Positions 1-5,943 of a stretch of DNA of 6,158 nt are shown piece by piece. The position numbers and the translations under genes are program-made. Within the stretch, counting starts at the first letter, position 1. Each line of letters begins with the position of its first letter. The stretch comes from an uncultured cyanobacterium. GTDB taxonomy: Bacteria; Cyanobacteriota; Cyanobacteriia; PCC-6307; Cyanobiaceae. Location of the stretch: NCBI GenBank assembly GCA_903831165.1, contig CAIKWV010000406.1:1-6158 (forward strand). Reading direction: 5' to 3'. The notes beneath the pieces are model-generated. The model was given only the letters and a program-made list of their open reading frames with translations. It was not told the origin of the DNA and ran no database searches.

Positions 1-42
1 GATCTCCCGTCAACAATGGCGGCTCAGACGGCCCTCGCTTGA

Positions 43-1272
43 ATGATGCAATCCACTGAGTTGCCGACCGTTTCCGCCGGCCCCGTGGAGGTGGTTGGAC
101 CAGCTTCCGCCGGCGTCCGGACGCGTCCGGCCTTGGCCCGGCTGCGACCAGGCCTGGGACTGGTCGCTGCGGCCTCGTTGGCCAGCCTGACCCTGGGATC
201 TGGGTCCCTGCCGGCCGCAGCCCTGCCGGCCCAGGCCCCTCAGGCTGGTGCAAGCGCCTCGATCACGAACCCGTCAGCCCCCAGAGCGAACGCCAGCCTT
301 GTCAGGGCCAGTCATCGGATCGCAAACCAAAGAGCGGCCGACCCGGTGACCGCACAGGCCGGGACCGTCCCAGCAGCGGCAGGTCCCCAGCCAACCCGGC
401 CCCCAGCGACTCAGACAACAGCGGTTGAGGCGGTCAGCGCCCCGTCAGCGATGCAGCCCAAGGCCGTTCTCCCACTTGTCGCCCAGACGGCGACCATGGA
501 ACCAGCCTCCCCCCAACCAGCGGCGACCCAGCCCGCTTCCACTCAGCCAGCCACCGCCAAAGAGCGCCGCGCCAGCAATCAGTTGGCCGGGGTCGGGGCC
601 CTGATCGGCACTTACTACGGCATGCGCCATGGCGAGAGCATTCCCTCGTCCCAGCAAAGGGTCTGTAGCTCCATGGCGGCAGGGATCGATCCCCGCAACG
701 GCCTTACCGAACGCGGTCGTGAGGAGGTGAAACGCAACAGTGAGGCCTGGCTGCAGGCCAACCAGCCGGCGATCACCTCCGCTCTGCGAAGCGGCCAGCT
801 GCTGATCTTCAGCTCCCCCTTCAGCCGCAGCCGTGAATCGGCGGAGATCCTGGCGGACACGATCGAGAGCTGGCGCAGGTCCCAGCCCGGTAGCGAGGGC
901 TGGCTGGGGCGGCGCCCCCCGATTCGGATCGCGGCCGACCTGCGCGAGCGCGACTTCGGCCGTTTTGAAGGCCAGAGCCCCAGCGGGCCGATCTATCGCC
1001 GCGTCTGGGATCAGGACGTACTCAATCCCAGCGGCGAACCCTGGGGCGTGGAGAGTGCCGCCGCCGTGCAGCGTCGGGTGACGGCCCTGATCCGGCAGCT
1101 CGAGCGGCAAAGCGTCGGCCATCCGCAGCGGATCGATGTGCTGGTCTCCCATGGCGACACCTTGAAGATCCTCCAGAGCGGTTTCCAGCAGCAGAGCCCC
1201 GCGGCCCACCAGGATCCGAGCCAGGTGCCGCCCTTCCGCACCGCCGAGATCCGCCGCTTCGCGTTGCCCTGA
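43..1272 (+). CDS. Exported histidine phosphatase family protein (phosphoglycerate mutase-like)
   Basis: A 409-residue protein in three parts. Residues 1-36 form an Arg-containing N-terminal region. Residues about 37-60 are a hydrophobic Leu/Ala stretch followed by small residues, consistent with a signal peptide or membrane anchor. Residues about 60-180 are an Ala/Pro/Gln/Thr-rich, probably disordered linker. The catalytic domain fills 187-409: R195-H196-G197-E198 is the RHG motif carrying the phospho-accepting histidine. SSPFSRSRESA at 257-267 supplies the second active-site arginine (R262 by alignment to the family pattern). LRERDFGRFEG at 300-310 gives the likely acid/base E302, and SHGD at 369-372 the second histidine H370. 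All core residues are present, so it should be active, probably outside the cytoplasm. The substrate is unknown; the general family includes phosphatases and mutases. The start is one of two adjacent ATGs (43 or 46); an in-frame TGA directly upstream (40-42) excludes a longer protein. No clear Shine-Dalgarno is visible. The gene converges on the operon to its right. Confidence 0.88.
   Translation: MMQSTELPTVSAGPVEVVGPASAGVRTRPALARLRPGLGLVAAASLASLTLGSGSLPAAALPAQAPQAGASASITNPSAPRANASLVRASHRIANQRAADPVTAQAGTVPAAAGPQPTRPPATQTTAVEAVSAPSAMQPKAVLPLVAQTATMEPASPQPAATQPASTQPATAKERRASNQLAGVGALIGTYYGMRHGESIPSSQQRVCSSMAAGIDPRNGLTERGREEVKRNSEAWLQANQPAITSALRSGQLLIFSSPFSRSRESAEILADTIESWRRSQPGSEGWLGRRPPIRIAADLRERDFGRFEGQSPSGPIYRRVWDQDVLNPSGEPWGVESAAAVQRRVTALIRQLERQSVGHPQRIDVLVSHGDTLKILQSGFQQQSPAAHQDPSQVPPFRTAEIRRFALP
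514..558 (+). repeat. Three-unit QPA(A/S)T-type repeat in the phosphatase linker
   Basis: Residues 158-172 of the histidine phosphatase read as three five-residue units: QPAAT, QPAST and QPATA. Each is encoded by 15 nt. The unit is degenerate at DNA level, so it looks like an older in-frame expansion of the linker, not a fresh slippage tract. It sits just before the catalytic domain and probably acts as a flexible spacer. Confidence 0.6.
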
Positions 1273-1304
1273 GGCGCCGGCCGATCGGCAGGCCCCGCCT
1301 CAGG
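1268..1304. terminator. Convergent-gene hairpin holding both stop codons (possible bidirectional terminator)
   Basis: CCTGAGGCG at 1268-1276 is perfectly complementary to CGCCTCAGG at 1296-1304, giving a 9-bp stem around a 19-nt loop. The loop itself contains the palindrome GCCGATCGGC at 1280-1289. The left arm contains the TGA of the histidine phosphatase (1270-1272). The right arm contains the stop of the minus-strand holin-like gene (1300-1302). Position and symmetry suit a terminator working in both directions. There is no T-tract on either side, so it is not a canonical intrinsic terminator; a role in 3' end stability or in blocking read-through is equally possible. Confidence 0.5.
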
Positions 1305-1665
1305 AGCGCCCCGTCAACGCCCGGGTGGTGCGGGCCAGACCGGCGGTGGTTTCCGGCAGGTAGGGCCCCTTGAGCAACTGCCCACCGATGCGCAGGCACA
1401 GCCCCGACAGCACCAGATCGATGGCGCCTACGGCAGCGGCGGCGGCCAGCCAGTCCAGGTCAAAGCGCTGGTGAAGCCAGAACAGCAGCACCACCTGGGC
1501 CGCCACCAGGGACAGGGTCAACAGCGTCAGCCCCATGCCCAGGAAGACACCACCGCCGATCAGGCGGCGTTTCTCCTTGCTGGCCTCCTGCAGGGCCAGA
1601 CGGACGTGCACATCCATCACCGACCCCATCAGGGCCGTGACCTTGCCGAAGGAGGAGCGACTCAT
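1300..1665 (-). CDS. Phage-holin-III-family / YqjE-like (DUF1469) small membrane protein
   Basis: This 121-residue protein has an amphipathic, charged N-terminal segment (about 1-34, rich in Lys/Arg/Glu just before the membrane). Two hydrophobic helices follow, at about 36-64 and 72-95, with the short loop HQRFDLD between them. A polar, Arg-containing tail makes up 96-121. Length, two closely spaced helices and a basic pre-membrane stretch match the Actinobacteriophage-holin-like / YqjE group (DUF1469). These are ordinary chromosomal inner-membrane proteins despite the name. No lysis genes lie nearby, so a true holin role is not supported. A longer reading of the frame toward 1998 is open, but it would overlap the upstream gene throughout; the ATG at 1665 fits the family start. 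That ATG shares ATGA with the stop of the upstream gene, which points to translational coupling. No separate Shine-Dalgarno is seen. Family assignment is from memory of the pattern, not from a search. Confidence 0.78.
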   Translation of the reverse strand: MSRSSFGKVTALMGSVMDVHVRLALQEASKEKRRLIGGGVFLGMGLTLLTLSLVAAQVVLLFWLHQRFDLDWLAAAAAVGAIDLVLSGLCLRIGGQLLKGPYLPETTAGLARTTRALTGRS

Positions 1666-2207
1666 GCCGAACGCCGCCCGGAGGAGAGCAGCAGGCCCAC
1701 CACCAGGCCCACGCCGGCGGCAATGCCGAGCGCCAGCAGCGGCTTCTCGCGCACTGGCTTTTCGATCCTGGGCCGCAGCGTGGTGTTGAGCTCGTCGAGC
1801 AGGCCTTCGAGCTGCTCCTCGAGGGGCCGCAGGCTGTCGGCCACCTGGCCCGCTTGCTCGGTGGTGACGTGCAGCAGATCCAGCAGCTGCTGGCGGACGC
1901 CGCTGGCGGTCAGGCCGGTCTGGCGGCTGATCACCTCGGCGACGTTGTCCAGGCTGCCGCGACTGGCCTCCAGGGTGTGGCGGGCCACCTCGGGCCATTC
2001 CCGCTGGATGCGCGGCAACAGGGATTCGAACCGCTCCCGGAATACCCCCAGGACCGGCGCCGTCACGGACGGCTCGCCCGCAAGGCCTGGTTCCTCACGG
2101 CTGGCACTCTCCGAGCCGTTGACGGCAGGGGCTGCCGAGGGGGCGCTGGTCTCCGGGTCCATGGCGTCTGGGCTGGCGTGGCGAGGGATCGGCGCAGCCG
2201 CGTGCAT
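1662..2207 (-). CDS. YqjD/ElaB/DUF883-like C-tail-anchored membrane protein
   Basis: The protein has 181 residues. About 1-45 is a low-complexity, probably disordered Ala/Pro/Ser/Glu-rich leader. Residues 50-150 are predicted helical and charged, with repeated Leu/Gln/Glu spacing. The C terminus has the hallmark seen in ElaB/YqjD/DUF883 proteins: a short charged stretch with REKP at 153-156, then one Gly-rich hydrophobic helix (about 157-174) with GxxxG spacings (G161/G165 and G167/G171), ending in a basic tail with RR at 178-179. In E. coli, YqjD and ElaB are inner-membrane proteins that bind ribosomes in stationary phase; whether that holds here is unknown. The start at 2207 is the first ATG; M16 (2162) is a possible alternative because the leader looks poorly constrained. 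Neither has a clear Shine-Dalgarno. It is the first gene of a two-gene operon with the YqjE-like gene, overlapping it by four bases, and is divergent from smc. Confidence 0.72.
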   Translation of the reverse strand: MHAAAPIPRHASPDAMDPETSAPSAAPAVNGSESASREEPGLAGEPSVTAPVLGVFRERFESLLPRIQREWPEVARHTLEASRGSLDNVAEVISRQTGLTASGVRQQLLDLLHVTTEQAGQVADSLRPLEEQLEGLLDELNTTLRPRIEKPVREKPLLALGIAAGVGLVVGLLLSSGRRSA

Positions 2208-2225
2208 TCAACTTAGGGAGGGGCC

Positions 2226-2253
2226 TTGGCAGCGTCAGCAACTTCGCTAAATT
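2226..2253 (+). promoter_or_regulatory. Putative sigma-70-type promoter for smc
   Basis: TTGGCA at 2226-2231 matches the -35 consensus at five of six positions. TAAATT at 2248-2253 matches the -10 consensus at four of six, with a 16-bp spacer. This is the only AT-rich patch in the 70-bp gap between the divergent genes. Transcription would begin near 2260, leaving a leader of under 20 nt before the TTG start. No convincing promoter was found for the opposite-strand operon in the same gap. Confidence 0.35.
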
Positions 2254-2277
2254 CAGGCCGCTCGGCGGGCGGGCCTG

Positions 2278-5200
2278 TTGGTTCACATCAAGCAGGTCGG
2301 ATTCAGTCACTTCAAGTCCTTCGGCGGCTCGGTGACGATTCCGCTGGAGAACGGCTTCACGGTGGTCACCGGCCCCAACGGCTCCGGCAAGAGCAACATC
2401 CTCGACGGGGTGCTCTTTTGTCTGGGCTTGGCCAGCAGCCGGGGGATGCGCGCCGAACGGCTGCCGGACCTGGTCAACTCCGCCGTGCTGCGGGACGGCA
2501 AAGCGGCAGAAACCACCGTCACGGTCCACTTCGACCTGGGCGACTGGCAGCCCGATGAGGCCGAAGCGGGCCTGGAGGCGCCGCCAGAAGGCCCCTGGAT
2601 CCAGCCGGGCCAGCGCCAGTGGAGCGTCACCCGCCGGCTGCGGGTGGCCCCCGGAGGCACCTACAGCAGCAGCTACAGCGCCGATGGCGTGGCCTGCAAC
2701 CTGCAGCAGCTGCAGACCCAGCTGCGGCGCCTGCGCATCGACCCCGACGGCAGCAACGTGGTGATGCAGGGGGATGTGACCCGCATCGTCTCGATGAGCG
2801 CCCGCGATCGCCGCGGCATCATCGATGAACTGGCCGGCGTAGCCCTGTTCGACAGCCGCATCGAGCAGACCCGCGGCAAGCTCGACGAGGTGCAGGAACG
2901 GCAGGAGCGCTGCCGCATCGTCGAACAGGAGCTGCTGGTGGGCCGCCAGAAGCTCGAACGGGACTGCGCCAAGGCCCGCAGCTATCAGGAGCTGCGCCAG
3001 CGCCTCCACATCGGCCGCCAGCAGGAGCAGTTGCTGACCGTTGAAGCCGCCCGGGAGCACCTGGAACAGGTGCGCAGCCGCCATGAGGCCCTGGGCCTGC
3101 AGCAGGCGCAGGAAAGCGAGGCGATCGCCGCGGCGGAACTGGCCCTGCAGGAGACCGGCAAGGCCCTCGAAGCCCTGCAGGCCGAGGTCAAGGAGCTGGG
3201 CGAAGACCAGCTGCTGGCGGTGCAGAGCGAGATGGCCGGCCTGGAGGCTGGTGAGCGGGAGTTGGCCCGCCAGGCCGAAAAGCACCAGCAGCAGGCTGAG
3301 GGGCTGCAGCGCCAGCGCCTGGAGCTGCAGCGGCAACAGGGCGAGCTCAGGCAGCAGCGGCAGGTGCTGGAGGCTGCCGATGACAGCGGTGCCCTTGAGC
3401 AGGCGGAACAGGATTGCCGCAGCGCCGAGGCCGCCGTGGAGCTGTCCCGGCGACGGCTGGGGGAAGTGGCTGATCGCTCCGGCACCTGGCTGGACGCCCA
3501 GCAACAGCGCAGCCGCGATCGCCAGGAGCTGCAGGAGCGGCTGGGCCCCCTGCAGGCTGAACGCCAGCAACTGCAGGAACGGTTGCGGCAGAGCGAAGCC
3601 CGCCTGGCTGAGCTCAACGCCGAACAGCTGCAGGAGGGCAGCGCCAACCAGGACGCCGAACAGCGGCTCCAGGCCCTGGGCGGCGAGGAGCAGCAGCTGC
3701 TGGAATCCCTGCGACAGGAGCAGCTCCAGCTGCAGGAGCTGGCCGAAGCCCTGGCCCTGCAGCAGCGCACCCGCAGCCGCTTGGAGCAGGAGCAGACCGG
3801 ACTGGAGCGGGACATCGCCCGGCTCGACAGCCGCCGTGAAACCCTGCAGGAAAGCCGCGGCACCGGTGCCCTGCGGGTGTTGCTGGAGTCGGGCCTGGAG
3901 GGCATCCACGGCCCGGTGGCCCAGCTGGGCGAGGTGGAGGAGCGCCACCGGATTGCCCTGGACGTGGCCGCCGGCGGTCGCCTGGCCCAGGTGGTGGTCG
4001 AAGACGACCGCATCGCCGCCCGTGCCATCGAGCTGCTCAAGAGTCGCCGGGCCGGCCGGCTCACTTTCCTGCCGCTCAACAAGATCCGCGGTGGCTCGGG
4101 ATCGGGATCAGCCCAGAGCAGTGGTGCCGCCCTGCAGCGGGGGGCCTGCACCGGTGGCGCCGGCCGTTCCGGCCTGGTGGGCCGGGCGGTTGATCTGGTG
4201 CGCCACGAGTCGGTCTACGGCGAGGTGTTCCGCTACGTCTTTGGGGACACGTTGGTGTTCGCCGACCTGGCCAGCGCCCGCCAGGAGCTGGGCCGTTGCC
4301 GGGCCGTGACCCTCGATGGCGAACTGCTGGAAAAGAGCGGCGCCATGACCGGCGGCAGCCTGCAGCAGCGCTCGGGCCAGCTGGGCTTCGGCAGCAGCAG
4401 CGACGGCGATGAGGCCGAACCGCTGCGGCGCCGCCTGCTGGAGCTGGGGGAAGGCCTGCTGGCCTGTCGCCGTCGCGAGGCCGAACTGGCCCAGGGGCTG
4501 GAACAGGCCAGGCCCCGGCTGCAGCAGCAGCAGCAGCGCCAGGCGGCCCTGGAGGCGGAGCGCAAGGCCGCTCAGCGCTCCCTTGATCCCCAGCTGCAGC
4601 GCAGCCGCCAGCTGCGGGCCAGGCTCCAGCAACTGACCGCCGACCAGCTCACAGACAGCCGCCGCCTGCAGGAACTGGAGGCCGGTTGCACTCCCCTGCA
4701 GGCGGCGCTCGCGGCCCTGGAGCAGGCCGAGGCCAGCGCCAGTGGCAACGCCGACAGCGCCCTCTGGCAGAGCCTGCAGAGCGAGCTGGAAACGGCCGAC
4801 CGGACCCTCAGCGATGCCCGCCAGAGCCGCGACAACCTGCAGGCCGCCCGGCGGGAGCGCACGCTCGGCAGCGAGCGCCTCGGCAGCCAGCTGGAGGCCC
4901 TCGGTGGCGATGAACGGCGGCTGGTGCAGGCCGTCAACACCCTGGTGGCCGAACGGCAGCAATGGAAGGAACGTCAGCAGGCCGAGCAGGGGCGGCGCCA
5001 GGAGCTGGAAGCCCGTCAGAACGAACTCAGCACCCGCTTCGGGGAACGGCGCCGGGCCCGGGACGCGGCCGAGGCCGAGCAGGGACGGCAGCGGCAGGCG
5101 CTGCAGCAGCGCCAGTGGGAGCTGCAGCGGCTCGGGGAGGAGCGGCTGGCGCTGGAGGAGGAGCGCCGCAGCCAGAGCCTGCGCCTGGAGCAGCTGGAGC

Positions 5201-5898
5201 GGGAGTTGCCCGACCCGTTGCCCGAGCTGCCCGAGGAGCTGCGCGAGGCGGGTCTGGCCGCCCTGCAGGAGGACCTGCGTCGCCTGCAGCAGCGAATGGA
5301 GGCCCTCGAACCGGTGAACATGCTGGCGCTCGAGGAGCTGGAACAGCTGGAGATCCGCCTGGCCGAGCTGGAGGAACGGCTGGAGGTGCTCAGCAAGGAG
5401 CGCCAGGAGCTGCTGCTGCGCATCGAAACCGTCGCCACCCTGCGCCAGGAGGCCTTTCTGGAGGCCTTCCGCGCCGTCGATGGCCACTTCCGCACGATCT
5501 TCGCCGGCCTCTCCGATGGCGAGGGCCATCTGCAGCTGGAGAACCAGGAGCAGCCCCTGGAGGGAGGCCTCACCCTGGTGGCCCATCCCAAGGGCAAGGC
5601 GGTGCGGCGGCTGGCCTCGATGTCCGGCGGCGAGAAATCGCTCACGGCCCTCAGCTTCCTGTTCGCCCTACAGCGCTTCCGGCCTTCCCCCTTCTATGCC
5701 CTCGACGAGGTCGACAGCTTCCTCGACGGGGTGAATGTGGAGCGATTGGCCGCCTTGATCGCCAGCCAGGCCGATGCGGCCCAGTTCATGGTGGTGAGCC
5801 ACCGGCGGCCGATGATCGCCGCCGCCACCCGCACCATCGGCGTCACCCAGGCCCGCGGCGCCCATACCCAGGTGGTCGGATTGCCGCCGGCAGCCTGA
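2278..5898 (+). CDS. smc: Chromosome segregation protein SMC
   Basis: This full-length, 1206-residue SMC ATPase is within the usual bacterial size. It compacts and segregates the chromosome as a homodimer, normally with ScpA and ScpB. Domains in order: N-terminal head with Walker A GPNGSGKSN at 32-40 (K38) and a Q-loop-like VMQGDV around Q164; long N-terminal coiled coil about 180-525; hinge about 530-695, including GIHGPV from 542, FGDTLVF and the conserved SGAMTGGS at 687-694; C-terminal coiled coil about 700-1040 with EPVNMLALEE from 1011; C-terminal head with signature MSGGEKS at 1115-1121, Walker B FYALDEVD at 1139-1146 (D1143, E1144) and H-loop SHRR from 1174 (H1175). An in-frame TAA at 2248-2250 leaves TTG at 2278 as the only normal start, and it gives the MVHI N terminus expected in cyanobacteria. 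No strong Shine-Dalgarno is present. One oddity is a Gly/Ser-rich stretch in the hinge at about 605-632. The coil regions are extremely Leu/Gln/Arg/Glu-rich. Confidence 0.98.
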   Translation: MVHIKQVGFSHFKSFGGSVTIPLENGFTVVTGPNGSGKSNILDGVLFCLGLASSRGMRAERLPDLVNSAVLRDGKAAETTVTVHFDLGDWQPDEAEAGLEAPPEGPWIQPGQRQWSVTRRLRVAPGGTYSSSYSADGVACNLQQLQTQLRRLRIDPDGSNVVMQGDVTRIVSMSARDRRGIIDELAGVALFDSRIEQTRGKLDEVQERQERCRIVEQELLVGRQKLERDCAKARSYQELRQRLHIGRQQEQLLTVEAAREHLEQVRSRHEALGLQQAQESEAIAAAELALQETGKALEALQAEVKELGEDQLLAVQSEMAGLEAGERELARQAEKHQQQAEGLQRQRLELQRQQGELRQQRQVLEAADDSGALEQAEQDCRSAEAAVELSRRRLGEVADRSGTWLDAQQQRSRDRQELQERLGPLQAERQQLQERLRQSEARLAELNAEQLQEGSANQDAEQRLQALGGEEQQLLESLRQEQLQLQELAEALALQQRTRSRLEQEQTGLERDIARLDSRRETLQESRGTGALRVLLESGLEGIHGPVAQLGEVEERHRIALDVAAGGRLAQVVVEDDRIAARAIELLKSRRAGRLTFLPLNKIRGGSGSGSAQSSGAALQRGACTGGAGRSGLVGRAVDLVRHESVYGEVFRYVFGDTLVFADLASARQELGRCRAVTLDGELLEKSGAMTGGSLQQRSGQLGFGSSSDGDEAEPLRRRLLELGEGLLACRRREAELAQGLEQARPRLQQQQQRQAALEAERKAAQRSLDPQLQRSRQLRARLQQLTADQLTDSRRLQELEAGCTPLQAALAALEQAEASASGNADSALWQSLQSELETADRTLSDARQSRDNLQAARRERTLGSERLGSQLEALGGDERRLVQAVNTLVAERQQWKERQQAEQGRRQELEARQNELSTRFGERRRARDAAEAEQGRQRQALQQRQWELQRLGEERLALEEERRSQSLRLEQLERELPDPLPELPEELREAGLAALQEDLRRLQQRMEALEPVNMLALEELEQLEIRLAELEERLEVLSKERQELLLRIETVATLRQEAFLEAFRAVDGHFRTIFAGLSDGEGHLQLENQEQPLEGGLTLVAHPKGKAVRRLASMSGGEKSLTALSFLFALQRFRPSPFYALDEVDSFLDGVNVERLAALIASQADAAQFMVVSHRRPMIAAATRTIGVTQARGAHTQVVGLPPAA
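2804..2811. repeat. HIP1 octamer GCGATCGC, copy 1
   Basis: A perfect copy of the highly iterated palindrome 1 found in many cyanobacterial genomes, inside the N-terminal head coding part of smc. Confidence 0.85.
3121..3128. repeat. HIP1 octamer GCGATCGC, copy 2
   Basis: Second perfect HIP1 copy, in the N-terminal coiled-coil coding part of smc. Here the octamer begins on a codon boundary (Ala-Ile-Ala), unlike the other two copies. Confidence 0.85.
3515..3522. repeat. HIP1 octamer GCGATCGC, copy 3
   Basis: Third perfect HIP1 copy, in the N-terminal coiled-coil coding part of smc, in the same codon phase as copy 1 (Arg-Asp-Arg). I found no exact copy outside smc in this window. Confidence 0.85.
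4096..4110 (+). repeat. TCGGGA hexamer tandem repeat in the SMC hinge coding region
   Basis: Two exact copies of TCGGGA (4096-4101, 4102-4107) followed by a partial third (TCA). They encode Ser-Gly-Ser-Gly-Ser at residues 607-611. The TCG, GGA and TCA codons are uncommon in the rest of this gene, so this looks like a slippage-type expansion inside a surface loop of the hinge. Confidence 0.7.
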
Positions 5899-5905
5899 CT
5901 GCCGG
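5887..5905 (+). terminator. Hairpin straddling the smc stop codon (possible weak terminator)
   Basis: CCGGCAG at 5887-5893 pairs perfectly with CTGCCGG at 5899-5905, leaving the five-base loop CCTGA that contains the smc stop codon (5896-5898). There is no T-run after it, so Rho-independent termination is doubtful. It may instead limit coupling between smc and the PRC-barrel gene or stabilise the smc message. Confidence 0.4.
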
Positions 5906-5916
5906 AGTGGTTCACA

Positions 5917-5943
5917 ATGGTCCGACTGGTGCCCGTGAATTGA
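5917..5943 (+). CDS. Eight-codon mini-ORF ahead of the PRC-barrel gene (possible leader peptide)
   Basis: ATG at 5917 opens MVRLVPVN and ends at TGA 5941-5943. A GGAG at 5904-5907 lies nine bases upstream of the ATG and is a good Shine-Dalgarno match, better than any in front of the PRC-barrel start. The TGA overlaps the TTG start of the PRC-barrel frame (5940-5942) as TTGA, the geometry used for stop-start reinitiation. It could be a leader peptide, or the true start of the PRC-barrel protein followed by a single-base frameshift. It could also be chance in a short gap. Confidence 0.3.
   Translation: MVRLVPVN

Noticed and set aside
1..42. Tail of an upstream gene ending at TGA 40-42, directly before the phosphatase ATG
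   Set aside because: All three plus frames are open for part of this short edge and end nearby (40-42, 44-46, 57-59). No frame shows a recognisable C terminus, so no gene can be called.
445..1209. 254-codon minus-strand open frame across the histidine phosphatase
   Set aside because: The plus strand has the full set of catalytic motifs; the antisense translation has no recognisable family features.
1300..1665. True phage holin or prophage remnant
   Set aside because: No endolysin, spanin, integrase or attachment-site repeat is nearby, and the partner gene points to a chromosomal YqjD/YqjE-like pair.
1666..1998. N-terminal extension of the YqjE-like protein
   Set aside because: The extra 111 residues are Arg/Pro/Gly-rich, overlap the whole second half of the YqjD-like gene, and would ignore the ATGA junction.
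1471..2250. 259-codon plus-strand open frame over the YqjD/YqjE-like operon
   Set aside because: Its translation is a Ser/Arg/Pro-rich mixture typical of an out-of-frame GC-rich shadow, whereas the minus strand shows two proteins with clear membrane helices and an ATGA overlap.
2095..3948. 617-codon open frame on the minus strand across the smc 5' half
   Set aside because: It is codon-aligned antisense to smc, Leu/Gln/Ala-rich without any recognisable domain, and explained by palindromic CTGCAG codon pairs and avoidance of TTA/CTA/TCA in smc.
4108..5586. 492-codon open frame on the minus strand across the smc 3' half
   Set aside because: Same codon-aligned antisense frame as above. It ends exactly at a rare TCA codon of smc and shows no domain of its own.
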